64,000 bases of DNA from positions 1 to 64,000 of the forward strand of contig JASLMK010000023.1 of the NCBI GenBank assembly GCA_030746555.1, in the 5' to 3' direction. Numbering within the stretch: position 1 is the first letter of the stretch; every line of letters begins with the position of its first letter. The stretch comes from Planctomycetota bacterium (GTDB lineage: Bacteria; Planctomycetota; UBA1135; GCA-002686595). A program made the translations under genes and the position numbers. The notes under the pieces are model-generated. The model was not told where the DNA came from and made no database searches. It saw only the letters and a list, made by a program, of their open reading frames with translations. This document shows positions 1 through 7,908 of this stretch, one piece after another.

Positions 1-1
1 G

Positions 2-1285
2 GCCCACATCGAGCGCGTCTGGGTCGGCGCCCAGGGCCACGAGTTCGTCTTCAGCGCCGCCGACCGCGTCCTGATCGCCTCCCGCGCGCTCCTGTTCTAC
101 CCGGCCAAGCTCCTCGCGCCCTGGCCCCTGCTCTTCAACTACCCGCGCTGGGAGATCGATCCGAGCGTGGCGTGGCAGTGGTGGCCGCTGATCGCGGTGG
201 CCGGCGTCTCCCTGGTCGTCCTCCGCACCTACCTGCGCGGCGTGCGCGGCCCGGCCCTGGCCCTCGCCTTCTTCGCCGGCTCCGCCTTCCCCGCCCTGGG
301 CTTTGTCACCTACTACCCGATGCTGTTCGCCTTCGTGGCGGACCACTTCGTCTACCTGCCGTGCCTCGGCGTCCTGGTGCTCATCGCCGCGGGCTGGACG
401 AGCCTCGTCCGCCGCCTCGCCTGGCCCCGGCCCGCGCTGCTCGTCCCCGCCCTGGCCGCGGGCGGCCTGACCGTCGCCCAGAGCGCACACTTCGCCGACG
501 CCGAGACGCTCTACCGCCACACCCTCACCCACAACCCCGACTCCTGGCTGTGCCAGTCCGAGCTCGGGGCGCTCCTGCTCCAGCGCGGACGCCAGCTCGG
601 CCGCGAGCGGGGCACGGCGGAGCTGGCGGAGGCGCGCGACCTGCTCGCCGGGGCCGTCGCACGCAAGGACGACCACTTCATGATCCGCTGGAACAATGCA
701 CTGGTGCTCTCGACCCTGGGTGAGGACTCGGCGGCCCTGGACCACGCGCGGCGGGCGGCCGAGCTGCGCGAGGGCTGGGCCGAGCCGCCGGCCCTGGCCG
801 CCGTCCTCCTGCACCGCATGGGGCACGGTGAGCAGGCCGAGGTCTGGGCGCGACGCGCCCTCGCCGCCGACCCCGGACACTTCACCGCCCACCTGTTCCT
901 CGCGGACCGCACGCGGATCACCGACCGCGCGGCCGAGGCCGCCGGGCACTACGCCGCCGCCTGGAGCGCAGCACCGAACGACGCCAGCGTCCTGGAGGCG
1001 GGGCTCAAGTACGCCTGGTTCCTGTCCACGGCCCGCGAGGAGAGCCTGCGCAACGGGGGCCTGGCCTTGGAGGTGCTCGCACGGGTCGAGGGACTGACGG
1101 GCGCGGGCGCCGGACCCTCCGCTCGCGTGCGTGCCGCGGCCCTGGCCGAGACCGGCGAGCCGGCGCGGGCGACGGAGCTCCTCGCGGGGTTGCGCGCCTC
1201 ACTCCTGGAGGCGGGCCTCCGCCTGCCGACGGGACTGGAGGCCCAGCTCGCCGCCCACCGACAGGGCTCCGCCTGGCGCGAGTAG
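2..1285 (+). CDS. TMTC-like TPR membrane protein (5' end outside window)
   Basis: The reading frame is open from the first bases of the window to the TAG at 1283-1285, so the gene starts upstream; the GTG at 167 is internal. The visible part begins in a stretch resembling the RALLFYPAKL.APWPL region of TMTC-type membrane proteins. Two or three hydrophobic segments follow (about 180-470), and then a helical, Ala/Leu/Arg-rich C-terminal half with TPR-like spacing (HNPDSWLCQSELGALLLQRG and several A..Y/H..A..A.P.. repeats). In this family an integral membrane N-terminus carries C-terminal TPRs. Many bacterial members are annotated only as TPR proteins, and a glycosyltransferase activity is not demonstrated here. 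It converges on the sulfatase-like gene 66 bp downstream. The class is fairly sure; the function is not. Confidence 0.7.
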   Translation, partial: AHIERVWVGAQGHEFVFSAADRVLIASRALLFYPAKLLAPWPLLFNYPRWEIDPSVAWQWWPLIAVAGVSLVVLRTYLRGVRGPALALAFFAGSAFPALGFVTYYPMLFAFVADHFVYLPCLGVLVLIAAGWTSLVRRLAWPRPALLVPALAAGGLTVAQSAHFADAETLYRHTLTHNPDSWLCQSELGALLLQRGRQLGRERGTAELAEARDLLAGAVARKDDHFMIRWNNALVLSTLGEDSAALDHARRAAELREGWAEPPALAAVLLHRMGHGEQAEVWARRALAADPGHFTAHLFLADRTRITDRAAEAAGHYAAAWSAAPNDASVLEAGLKYAWFLSTAREESLRNGGLALEVLARVEGLTGAGAGPSARVRAAALAETGEPARATELLAGLRASLLEAGLRLPTGLEAQLAAHRQGSAWRE

Positions 1286-1312
1286 GCCGCGGCCCCCCCG
1301 TGGGGGTCGGAC

Positions 1313-1341
1313 GAGCGGTGCGGCGCGGGCGATCACCGCTC
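1313..1341. terminator. hairpin between convergent genes
   Basis: A perfect 8-bp inverted repeat (GAGCGGTG at 1313-1320, CACCGCTC at 1334-1341) with a 13-nt loop sits in the 66-bp gap between two convergent genes. It has no real T-tract, so it may act as a weak bidirectional terminator. Confidence 0.35.
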
Positions 1342-1351
1342 TATCGTGGCA

Positions 1352-2896
1352 TCACCGACCGTCGGCGGCATCGGTGTAGCCCAGGGCGGAGAGGGCGTCA
1401 CTCGTCATGGCGTCCATGCCCCGGAAGCCGCGGCCGCCCGCCGCGGCCTTGCGCCGGGCGTCGAGCTCGAGCGCCTCGGCGGTCCACTCGGCGGCGCGTG
1501 CGGCGTCGCCCGATGCCACCACCGGGCGGTGCTCGCCGGGATCGGCAGAGAGGTCGAAGAAGGCGGTCTGGGTGACCGCGCCGGTCGCGTCGCACAGGAG
1601 CACGAGCTTCTCGGTCGCCGAGCGCAGGCCGAGCCACGAGTGGGGAGACGGCCAGGCCTGGCGCTCGCGCAGCGCCTGCAGGAGGATGCGGCGCGGCGCG
1701 CCCGGGACGAGGGCGTCGCCGTCGAAAAGAGGCGCGCCCTCGACCTCGGCCCAGGCAGGGGCGTCGATCGCTGCCAGGACGGTCGGGGCGATGTCGGTCG
1801 TGCGCACGAGAGAGTCGACGACGCTCCCCGCCGAGCGCCCGCCGGGACGCTTGACGATCAGCGGCACGCGCAGCACCTCGTCGAAGACCTCGCCGTTGTG
1901 CTCCCAGAGCTGGCCGTGCTCCCCGAAGCCCTCGCCGTGGTCGCCGACGACGATCACCAGGGTCTCGTCCCAGCGGCCGGCGGCCTCCAGAGCCGCGAAC
2001 AGGCGGCCGAGCTCCCGATCGAGGTAGGCCAGCTCCCCGTCGTAGCGGGCGATCATGTGCTCCATCTCCCGTGCGGGCGCGCTCCCCGCCGGCCAGGAGT
2101 GCTGCTCGGCGGCGCGGTAGAAGGTGCCCAGGTCGCCGTCCAGCGGTCCCTCGTAGTCGGGGTCGTAGAGCGTCCCGAAGGTTCCCGGCGCCTGGTAGCT
2201 CGCGTGGGGGTCGAAGGCGTGCAGCCACAAGAAGAACGGCTCGTCGGAGGCGGTCTCCAGCCACGCGAGCGCGCCGTCGACGACGGCCTCCGCCCGACGC
2301 TGGTAGGGCGAGGCCTGCTGGGCGAACCACTTCTTCTGCTCCTCGGTCAGCTCCCCGCTCTCCCGCAAGGCCTCCAGGTCGCGGTCGATCAGCGGCGCGG
2401 TCATCTCGTCGTCGTAGGTCGCGAACCCCTGGTCGAGGCCGAACTGGCGGTCGAGGACGAAGGCGGCGACGAAGGCCGCGGTGGCGTAGCCCTGGTCGGA
2501 GAGGCGCTCGGCGAGGGTCGTGAAGCTCCCGTCGAGGCGGTAGATCCCGTTGTCGTGGACGCCGTGACGGGCGGGCGACGCACCGGTCATGATCGAGCAG
2601 TGCGACGGCAGGGTGGAGGGAACGGGACTGAAGGCGCGCTCGAAACGCACGCCGTCCCGGGCGAGGGCGTCGAGGCGCGGCGTGTCGATGCGCTCGTTCC
2701 CGTAGCACCCCAGCCGGTCCGCCCGCGTGGTGTCGAGGGTCACGAGCAGCACGTCGGGACGCTCCGCGCCGTCCCCCCCACAGGCCGCCACGGCCAGAGC
2801 CAGGACAATGGCGGAGGCGCCGCCACTGCCTGCGTCTCCCGCGCGAGCCCGGCGCCACCCGCGCGAACCGGGGCTCCCCTCGTTGGCCTCGAACAC
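1352..2896 (-). CDS. sulfatase-fold lipoprotein with Thr in place of the formylglycine Cys
   Basis: 514 aa from a GTG start. A basic N-terminus, a hydrophobic stretch and the lipobox AVAAC (Cys39) indicate a lipoprotein. The alkaline-phosphatase/sulfatase fold is clear: first metal-site motif TLDTTRAD (Asp55), the signature region around residues 90-110, VVGDHGEGFGEHG in the second half, and the ending LSALGYT typical of this branch. The sulfatase signature C/S-x-P-S-R reads T95-L-P-S-H99, so the residue normally converted to formylglycine is Thr. A Thr nucleophile is known in other superfamily members such as phosphodiesterases and phosphomutases. A phospho- or sulfo-ester hydrolase in the cell envelope is likely; the substrate is unknown. 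A second, divergent relative starts 275 bp away on the other strand. Confidence 0.85.
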   Translation of the reverse strand: MFEANEGSPGSRGWRRARAGDAGSGGASAIVLALAVAACGGDGAERPDVLLVTLDTTRADRLGCYGNERIDTPRLDALARDGVRFERAFSPVPSTLPSHCSIMTGASPARHGVHDNGIYRLDGSFTTLAERLSDQGYATAAFVAAFVLDRQFGLDQGFATYDDEMTAPLIDRDLEALRESGELTEEQKKWFAQQASPYQRRAEAVVDGALAWLETASDEPFFLWLHAFDPHASYQAPGTFGTLYDPDYEGPLDGDLGTFYRAAEQHSWPAGSAPAREMEHMIARYDGELAYLDRELGRLFAALEAAGRWDETLVIVVGDHGEGFGEHGQLWEHNGEVFDEVLRVPLIVKRPGGRSAGSVVDSLVRTTDIAPTVLAAIDAPAWAEVEGAPLFDGDALVPGAPRRILLQALRERQAWPSPHSWLGLRSATEKLVLLCDATGAVTQTAFFDLSADPGEHRPVVASGDAARAAEWTAEALELDARRKAAAGGRGFRGMDAMTSDALSALGYTDAADGR

Positions 2897-2980
2897 CGTC
2901 GGGGATTGTAGGCCGCACGCCGACTCGCGCGCCCACGGACAATCCGATTCCTGCAGGCGGGTGCCCCGACCGGCGCTCGC

Positions 2981-3071
2981 TCAACAGTCGACGCGCACCG
3001 CGTGGGCGAGGTCGAAGGCCTGGCCGCAGGGGGAACCGGCAGAATCGGCGTACCGGAAGCCCTCCGCAATA
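2981..3071 (-). pseudogene. remnant of a shared exported-protein C-terminal module
   Basis: In the 274-bp gap between the two sulfatase-fold genes, the minus strand encodes a short open stretch ending in TGA (2981-2983). Its last residues, SPCGQAFDLAHAVRVDC, align without gaps to SPCGSGFNLTNGVAVTF, the end of the cupredoxin at 21573-22403. Shared positions include Y, D, SPCG, F, L and two V. No start codon or upstream module was found in the same frame. It looks like the degraded 3' end of a gene that once carried this module, but the match is short and could be chance. Confidence 0.4.
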
Positions 3072-3170
3072 CACGCCGAACGGCGCCCCGGGACGCGCCG
3101 GCGCGGCCGCGTTGACCACGCTCGCCGACGCTCCTACGATCCCGCGGCTCCGGGCCGCCTCAAAGACGCG

Positions 3171-4979
3171 ATGAAGAGAATACGATTCGGATTCCTGGGA
3201 GGGCTGGCGGCCGGGAGCGTCGCCGCGGCGCTGGACGCCGCGAAGCTCGTGTGGGACGTGGGCCTGTTCTGGCTCGACGCTCCGGCGGTCCTCGCCTCCC
3301 TGGCAGCGGCCCTCGCCCTGGGGGGCGCGGTGGGTGCGGCGGCGGCGGCCACGTGGGCCCTCTTCGCGCGCCCGCCGGCCGACACCGACCTGGGCACCCT
3401 GGAGGGCTGGACGGCCGGCCTGAGCGCGGCGGGGCTGATGGGCCTGGGCGCCTTCCACCTCTACGACCTCGGTCTACCCTCCCACGAACGGACGGAACCG
3501 CTGGCCTACTGGCCGCTGTTGATCGTCGGCGGTGTCGCCGCCGAGGCGGCTTGGGTGTTCCTCATCGGCATCAAGGCCCTGCTCGGCGAGCGCGCCGGCG
3601 CCGCGGCCCTGGCCTTCGTCGCCTTCGTGGGCGGGGCGCCCCTCGCCGCGAGCTGCCTGGACATCGGTGGCGGGGGCGACGCGGGTGACGACCCGCGCCC
3701 GAACCTGATGCTCTTCGTCCTGGACACCCTGCGCCGCGACGCGATCTCGCACTACGGCGGCGGCCGATCGACGACGCCGAACCTCGATCGCATCGCGCGT
3801 GAGGGAGTGGTCTACACCAATGCCATCGCCGCCGGCTCCTGGACCTTGCCGACCCACGGTTCGATGTTCACCGGGCTCTACCCGACGCACCACGGAACCC
3901 ACTCACACCAGGTGCTGCTCCACGCGAGTGGGCCGACCCTGGCGGAGGCGCTCTCGGGCGCCGGCTACCAGACTCTGTACGTCGCCAGCAAGGCCGCCAT
4001 CCCGCCGTCGAAGGGCTTCGGCCGGGGCTTCGACCGCGCCGTGGCCCTGGAGCTGGAGTCGAAGACCGACACGTGGCTGGAGCGCCTCGCCCAGCACTTC
4101 CTGGGGAAGGGTCCGCCCCAGGCGCGCGAGATCACCGACCTCGCCCTGCGCTGGCTGGAGAGCCGGGACGAGAGCCGCCCCTCGTTCCTGTTCGTGAACG
4201 TCAACGAGCCCCACGTCCCCTACATCCGCCGCGAACCGTGGGTCGCCGACTGTGCCGAGAACATCGCGGCCGAGGGGCTCGATCGACACAAGGTCGAGCG
4301 CGCCGCGGCCCTCAAGGAGGGACTCAAACGCCACAACGCGGGAGAAGCTCCGTTCACCGAAGAGGAGCTCACCTACCTCGCCTGCCTCTACTACGGGGAG
4401 TGCATGTACCAGGACGAGTTGATCGGCTCGTTCTTCGACGACCTGCGCGACGCCTCCGGCGAGCGCGGCCTGGTGGCTCTGGTGACTTCCGACCACGGCG
4501 AGCTCCTGGGAGAGAACGGCATCGTCGAGCACCCTCCGTACCTGGACGCGGGCCTGATCCACATCCCGTGCATCCTGTGGGGCACCGGGGAGAGCGGGAC
4601 GGTCGATGGGATGATCTCCCAGGTGGACTTCTACCCGCTGCTGCTCTCCCACGCCGGCGTCCCCTACGACGGCTCGAGCATCGACGGCGTCTTTCCCCTG
4701 CCGGCCGATCCCGACCGCATGGTCTTCGCGGAGACGTTCCACGTGGGCGTGGCGAAGAAGGCGGTCGTGACCCGCGCGCAGCAGTTCCTGTGGGATTCCG
4801 AGGGCGCGGAGCACCTCATCGACCGCGACGGCGCACCCGCGACCGCCCGCAGGAAGACCGCAGCGGCATTCCTCGACGAGCTGCGCGGCCGATTCGATCT
4901 CACCGACCGGGGCGTGGGCGCCGGAGACGTCGAGGCGGATACCCTCCAGGACCTGCGGGCGATCGGGTACGTCGAGTAG
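3171..4979 (+). CDS. membrane-anchored sulfatase-fold hydrolase (Thr-type)
   Basis: 602 aa; ATG at 3171 is the first start that leads straight into a plausible membrane N-terminus (MKRIRFGFLGG). The open frame extends farther upstream, but that part looks non-coding. Residues 1-165 form four or five hydrophobic segments, and the catalytic domain follows from about residue 176. The metal motif is VLDTLRRD (Asp185). The signature site reads T225-L-P-T-H229 rather than C-x-P-x-R, and the second metal region is TSDHGELLGENG. The chain ends in LRAIGYVE, as in close relatives. The likely role is hydrolysis or transfer of a phosphate or sulfate ester outside the membrane. LtaS-type glycerophosphate transferases have a similar membrane-plus-catalytic layout and also use Thr, so a transferase is an alternative. 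Substrate unknown. Confidence 0.85.
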   Translation: MKRIRFGFLGGLAAGSVAAALDAAKLVWDVGLFWLDAPAVLASLAAALALGGAVGAAAAATWALFARPPADTDLGTLEGWTAGLSAAGLMGLGAFHLYDLGLPSHERTEPLAYWPLLIVGGVAAEAAWVFLIGIKALLGERAGAAALAFVAFVGGAPLAASCLDIGGGGDAGDDPRPNLMLFVLDTLRRDAISHYGGGRSTTPNLDRIAREGVVYTNAIAAGSWTLPTHGSMFTGLYPTHHGTHSHQVLLHASGPTLAEALSGAGYQTLYVASKAAIPPSKGFGRGFDRAVALELESKTDTWLERLAQHFLGKGPPQAREITDLALRWLESRDESRPSFLFVNVNEPHVPYIRREPWVADCAENIAAEGLDRHKVERAAALKEGLKRHNAGEAPFTEEELTYLACLYYGECMYQDELIGSFFDDLRDASGERGLVALVTSDHGELLGENGIVEHPPYLDAGLIHIPCILWGTGESGTVDGMISQVDFYPLLLSHAGVPYDGSSIDGVFPLPADPDRMVFAETFHVGVAKKAVVTRAQQFLWDSEGAEHLIDRDGAPATARRKTAAAFLDELRGRFDLTDRGVGAGDVEADTLQDLRAIGYVE

Positions 4980-5197
4980 CCCGCCCGACCGCGGGTAGGA
5001 ACGTCACGGCAGAGCCGAAGGTCCACGGGCGCCGCAGGACGCGCGGTCCGGCCCCTCCCCAGGACTCCCAGAGCCCATCCCGACGCAAGGCCGATGTAAG
5101 TTTCGACGGGCATCCGGCCACGGCCCGGACGCGATGTGCGAGACTCGACCTCAGGCCCAGGGCATCCGACATCAGTCCCCGCTCCGATCCCATACCC

Positions 5198-7780
5198 ATG
5201 CAATCGATCCCCGTGCGTGCGTTGCTACTGCGCTCCTTCCCGGTCGCGATCCTGTCCCTGTTTGCCTCCGCTTCCCCCGCGGCTGCCCTCGCCCCGGCGG
5301 GCGACGTCGACGTCGAAGCCAGCCGCAAGCCTCCCTACACGGAGGTCCCCGGGAAGCTCGAGTTCAGCGGCGAGCTCACCGCGCGCCCGCTCCGGGTCTC
5401 CCAGGCACCCGACCTCGGCCTCACCGCCCAGGAGGTCCGCGCGCGCGCCAACACGGCGGTCGCCCTGCTCGGCGCCTACGACCTCGTGCGCCACGTTACG
5501 GAGACCGACGAGTACCTGATCCGGGTCCCCGCCGGTTCGACGGAGAACCAGATCGCGACCCAACTCCTCGCCAGCGGCTGCTTCCAGTACGTCGAGCCGA
5601 ACTGGATCGTCTACCCCATCGGCTGCTCGACGGACCCGCTGCTAGGAAACCAGTGGCACCACGACGCGAACATCATGCAGTCCTGCGACGCCTGGACCGT
5701 CGGCACGGGCGATCCGGGCGTGGTCGTCTCAATCTGCGACACGGGCGTGCGCACGACCCACCAGGACCTCCAACTCCACCGCTACGAGGGCTTCAACAGC
5801 GTCGACAACCAGTGGGAGAGCAACGGCGGCCAGATCAATGACGTCAACGGCCACGGGACGCTGACGACGGGCTGCGCGGCGGCCAACGGCAACAACGGCG
5901 TCGGGGTCTCCGGAGTGGGCTGGAACACCGGCCACCGCATGATGCGCGTGTCCAACAGCGGCAGCGGTAACTCCACCCTCGACGCCCTCACCCTCGCCGC
6001 GCGGACGGCCGCCGACGTCGGCGACCGGGTCGCGAGCGTCAGCTACTCGGGCGTGACGACCAACAGCCTGCAGGTCACCGGCCAGTACCTGCTCGATCGC
6101 GGCGCGTGGCTCGTGTGGGCCGCCGGCAACGACGGCGACAACCTCAGCGGCAACCGCGACGACAACATCATCGTCGTCGGGGCCACCGACTCCGGCGACG
6201 ACCGTGCGGGCTTCTCCAACTACGGGCCCTTCGTGGACCTCTTCGCCCCCGGGGTGAGCGTCTACTCGACGAGCAACGGCGGAAACTCGAGCTACAGCTC
6301 CGCGTCCGGGACGAGCTTCGCCTGCCCGCTCACCGCGGGCCTGGTGGGCTTGATCTGGTCCTTGGGCACGACCCTGACGCCAGCGGAGGTCGAGGACATC
6401 CTGCGCCAGGGCTGCGACGACCTGGGCGACCCCGGCGAGGACAACGTCTACGGCTTCGGACGCATCAACAGCTACCAGTCCGCGGACCTCGCGACGCCGC
6501 CCTTGATCATCTCCTTCCCGGGCGGGATCCCCGAGTACGTCGAGCCGTCGGGCACCACGACCCTGACGGTGAACACCGCGGACGGCCTGGACTCGGCGGT
6601 CCCCGGCTCTGGCGTGCTGCACGTCTCCGTGGCCGGCCAGCCGACCCAGGTGCCCCTGACGGACACGGCGCCGGGGGTGCACGAGGGGAACTTCCCCGCG
6701 ACCGCGTGCGGATCGCAGCTCGACTGGTATGTGAGCTTCGCCCTCACCGGCGGCGGCTCCCACACCTCCCCGGGCGGCGCCCCGGCGCAGACCTACGCCT
6801 CGGTGTCCGGTTTCCCGGCGATCGTCGCCAGCGACGATCTCGAGAGCGACAGCGGCTGGACCGGAGGAGTCGCGGGCGACGACGCGACGACCGGGGTGTG
6901 GACGCGGGTGGACCCGATCGGCACCCAGGCCCAGCCCGAGGACGACCACACCCCGGCACCGGGATCCCAGTGCTGGGTAACTGGTCAGGGTTCCAACGGC
7001 GGTTCAAACGGTGAAAACGACGTGGACGGCGGGAGCACGACCCTGCTCACACCGGTCTACGACCTGTCCGGCCTCACCGACCCGACGGTCAGCTACTGGC
7101 GCTGGTACTCCAACAGCAGCGGCGCCTCGCCCAACAACGACGTGTTCGTGATCGGCGCCTCCGACGACGGAGGAGCGAGCTGGACGACGGTGGAGACCGT
7201 GGGACCCGACGGTGCCGAGGTGGACGGTGGCTGGATCCAGCACGCCTTCCTCGTGTCCGATTTCGTGACCCCCAGCGCCCAGGTCAGACTGCGCTTCGTC
7301 GCTTCCGATCTCGGCTTCGGCTCGATCGTCGAGGCGGCCGTGGACGATCTGGTGATCTCAGATCTGGCCTGCGACGACTGTGGGGCGAACAACTACTGCA
7401 TCTCCGAACCCAACTCCTCGGGCTCGGCGGGGGAGATCAGTGCCACCGGCAGCTTCGTCGTCGGGGACAACGACCTGCACCTGTCCGCCTTCGGCGTCGC
7501 CCCCAGCCAGCCGGGACTGTTCTACTACGGACCGAACCAGGTCCAGTTCCCCTTCGGCAACGGCTTCCGCTGCGTCGGGGGCACCGTGGTCCGCCTGCCG
7601 GTCATCAACAGCGACTTCGCGGGCGACGCGGCCTACGATCCCGACCTGACCAACCTTCCGCCCAACGGTCAGATCACCCCGGGCTCGACCTGGAACTTCC
7701 AGTACTGGTTCCGTGATCCTGTCGCAGGTGGAGCGAACTTCGACTTCACCGACGGGGTCGAGATCCACTTCTGCCCCTGA
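5198..7780 (+). CDS. secreted subtilisin-like serine protease (S8) with shared C-terminal half
   Basis: 860 aa from ATG 5198, giving a clean signal peptide (MQSIPVRALLL...PAAALA). A propeptide-like region follows (about 30-150, ending in DEYLIRVPAG and FQYVEPNWIVYP), and then the peptidase S8 domain. The catalytic triad is Asp181 (SICDTGVR), His219 (NGHGT) and Ser373 (GTSFACP), with oxyanion Asn311 (AAGND). From residue 434 to the end the protein matches the C-terminal half of the next gene. That part has a Cys-containing beta-rich segment (about 545-715) and a final CGANNYCISEPNSSG...NFQYWFRDP...VEIHFCP module. All key catalytic residues are present, so an active extracellular or envelope protease is expected. 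The C-terminal half probably serves binding, display or export. The two genes run in the same direction with 128 bp between them. Confidence 0.9.
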   Translation: MQSIPVRALLLRSFPVAILSLFASASPAAALAPAGDVDVEASRKPPYTEVPGKLEFSGELTARPLRVSQAPDLGLTAQEVRARANTAVALLGAYDLVRHVTETDEYLIRVPAGSTENQIATQLLASGCFQYVEPNWIVYPIGCSTDPLLGNQWHHDANIMQSCDAWTVGTGDPGVVVSICDTGVRTTHQDLQLHRYEGFNSVDNQWESNGGQINDVNGHGTLTTGCAAANGNNGVGVSGVGWNTGHRMMRVSNSGSGNSTLDALTLAARTAADVGDRVASVSYSGVTTNSLQVTGQYLLDRGAWLVWAAGNDGDNLSGNRDDNIIVVGATDSGDDRAGFSNYGPFVDLFAPGVSVYSTSNGGNSSYSSASGTSFACPLTAGLVGLIWSLGTTLTPAEVEDILRQGCDDLGDPGEDNVYGFGRINSYQSADLATPPLIISFPGGIPEYVEPSGTTTLTVNTADGLDSAVPGSGVLHVSVAGQPTQVPLTDTAPGVHEGNFPATACGSQLDWYVSFALTGGGSHTSPGGAPAQTYASVSGFPAIVASDDLESDSGWTGGVAGDDATTGVWTRVDPIGTQAQPEDDHTPAPGSQCWVTGQGSNGGSNGENDVDGGSTTLLTPVYDLSGLTDPTVSYWRWYSNSSGASPNNDVFVIGASDDGGASWTTVETVGPDGAEVDGGWIQHAFLVSDFVTPSAQVRLRFVASDLGFGSIVEAAVDDLVISDLACDDCGANNYCISEPNSSGSAGEISATGSFVVGDNDLHLSAFGVAPSQPGLFYYGPNQVQFPFGNGFRCVGGTVVRLPVINSDFAGDAAYDPDLTNLPPNGQITPGSTWNFQYWFRDPVAGGANFDFTDGVEIHFCP
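6497..7780 (+). repeat. C-terminal module, copy 1 (paralogous to 9097-10383)
   Basis: This segment of the protease gene is paralogous over its whole length to 9097-10383 in the next gene. Most of it has diverged at many codons, but 6932-7027 matches 9532-9627 at 95 of 96 positions, and the last ~95 nt also differ at only a handful of positions. Confidence 0.9.
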
Positions 7781-7799
7781 AGGCGCAGCGATTCACCAC

Positions 7800-7833
7800 G
7801 GAGGGGCGGCGTCCGAACACGGACCGTCCCTCC
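7800..7833 (+). terminator. hairpin after the S8 protease gene
   Basis: An imperfect stem (7800-7814 against 7821-7833, GGAGGG... with ...TCCCTCC) with a small loop lies 20 bp past the protease stop. No T-run follows. It may terminate or attenuate transcription before the next gene. Confidence 0.4.
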
Positions 7834-7908
7834 ATTGAGAGCGACTACCTGGCAAGGACCAGGAACACGCACTCCCCACCCCCAGCATCCGTCGAAAAGC
7901 GTGATCCC

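Noticed and set aside
2727-3170. N-terminal extension of the membrane sulfatase-fold protein to 2727
   Set aside because: It would run antisense through the lipoprotein sulfatase gene; ATG 3171 starts exactly at a membrane-type N-terminus.
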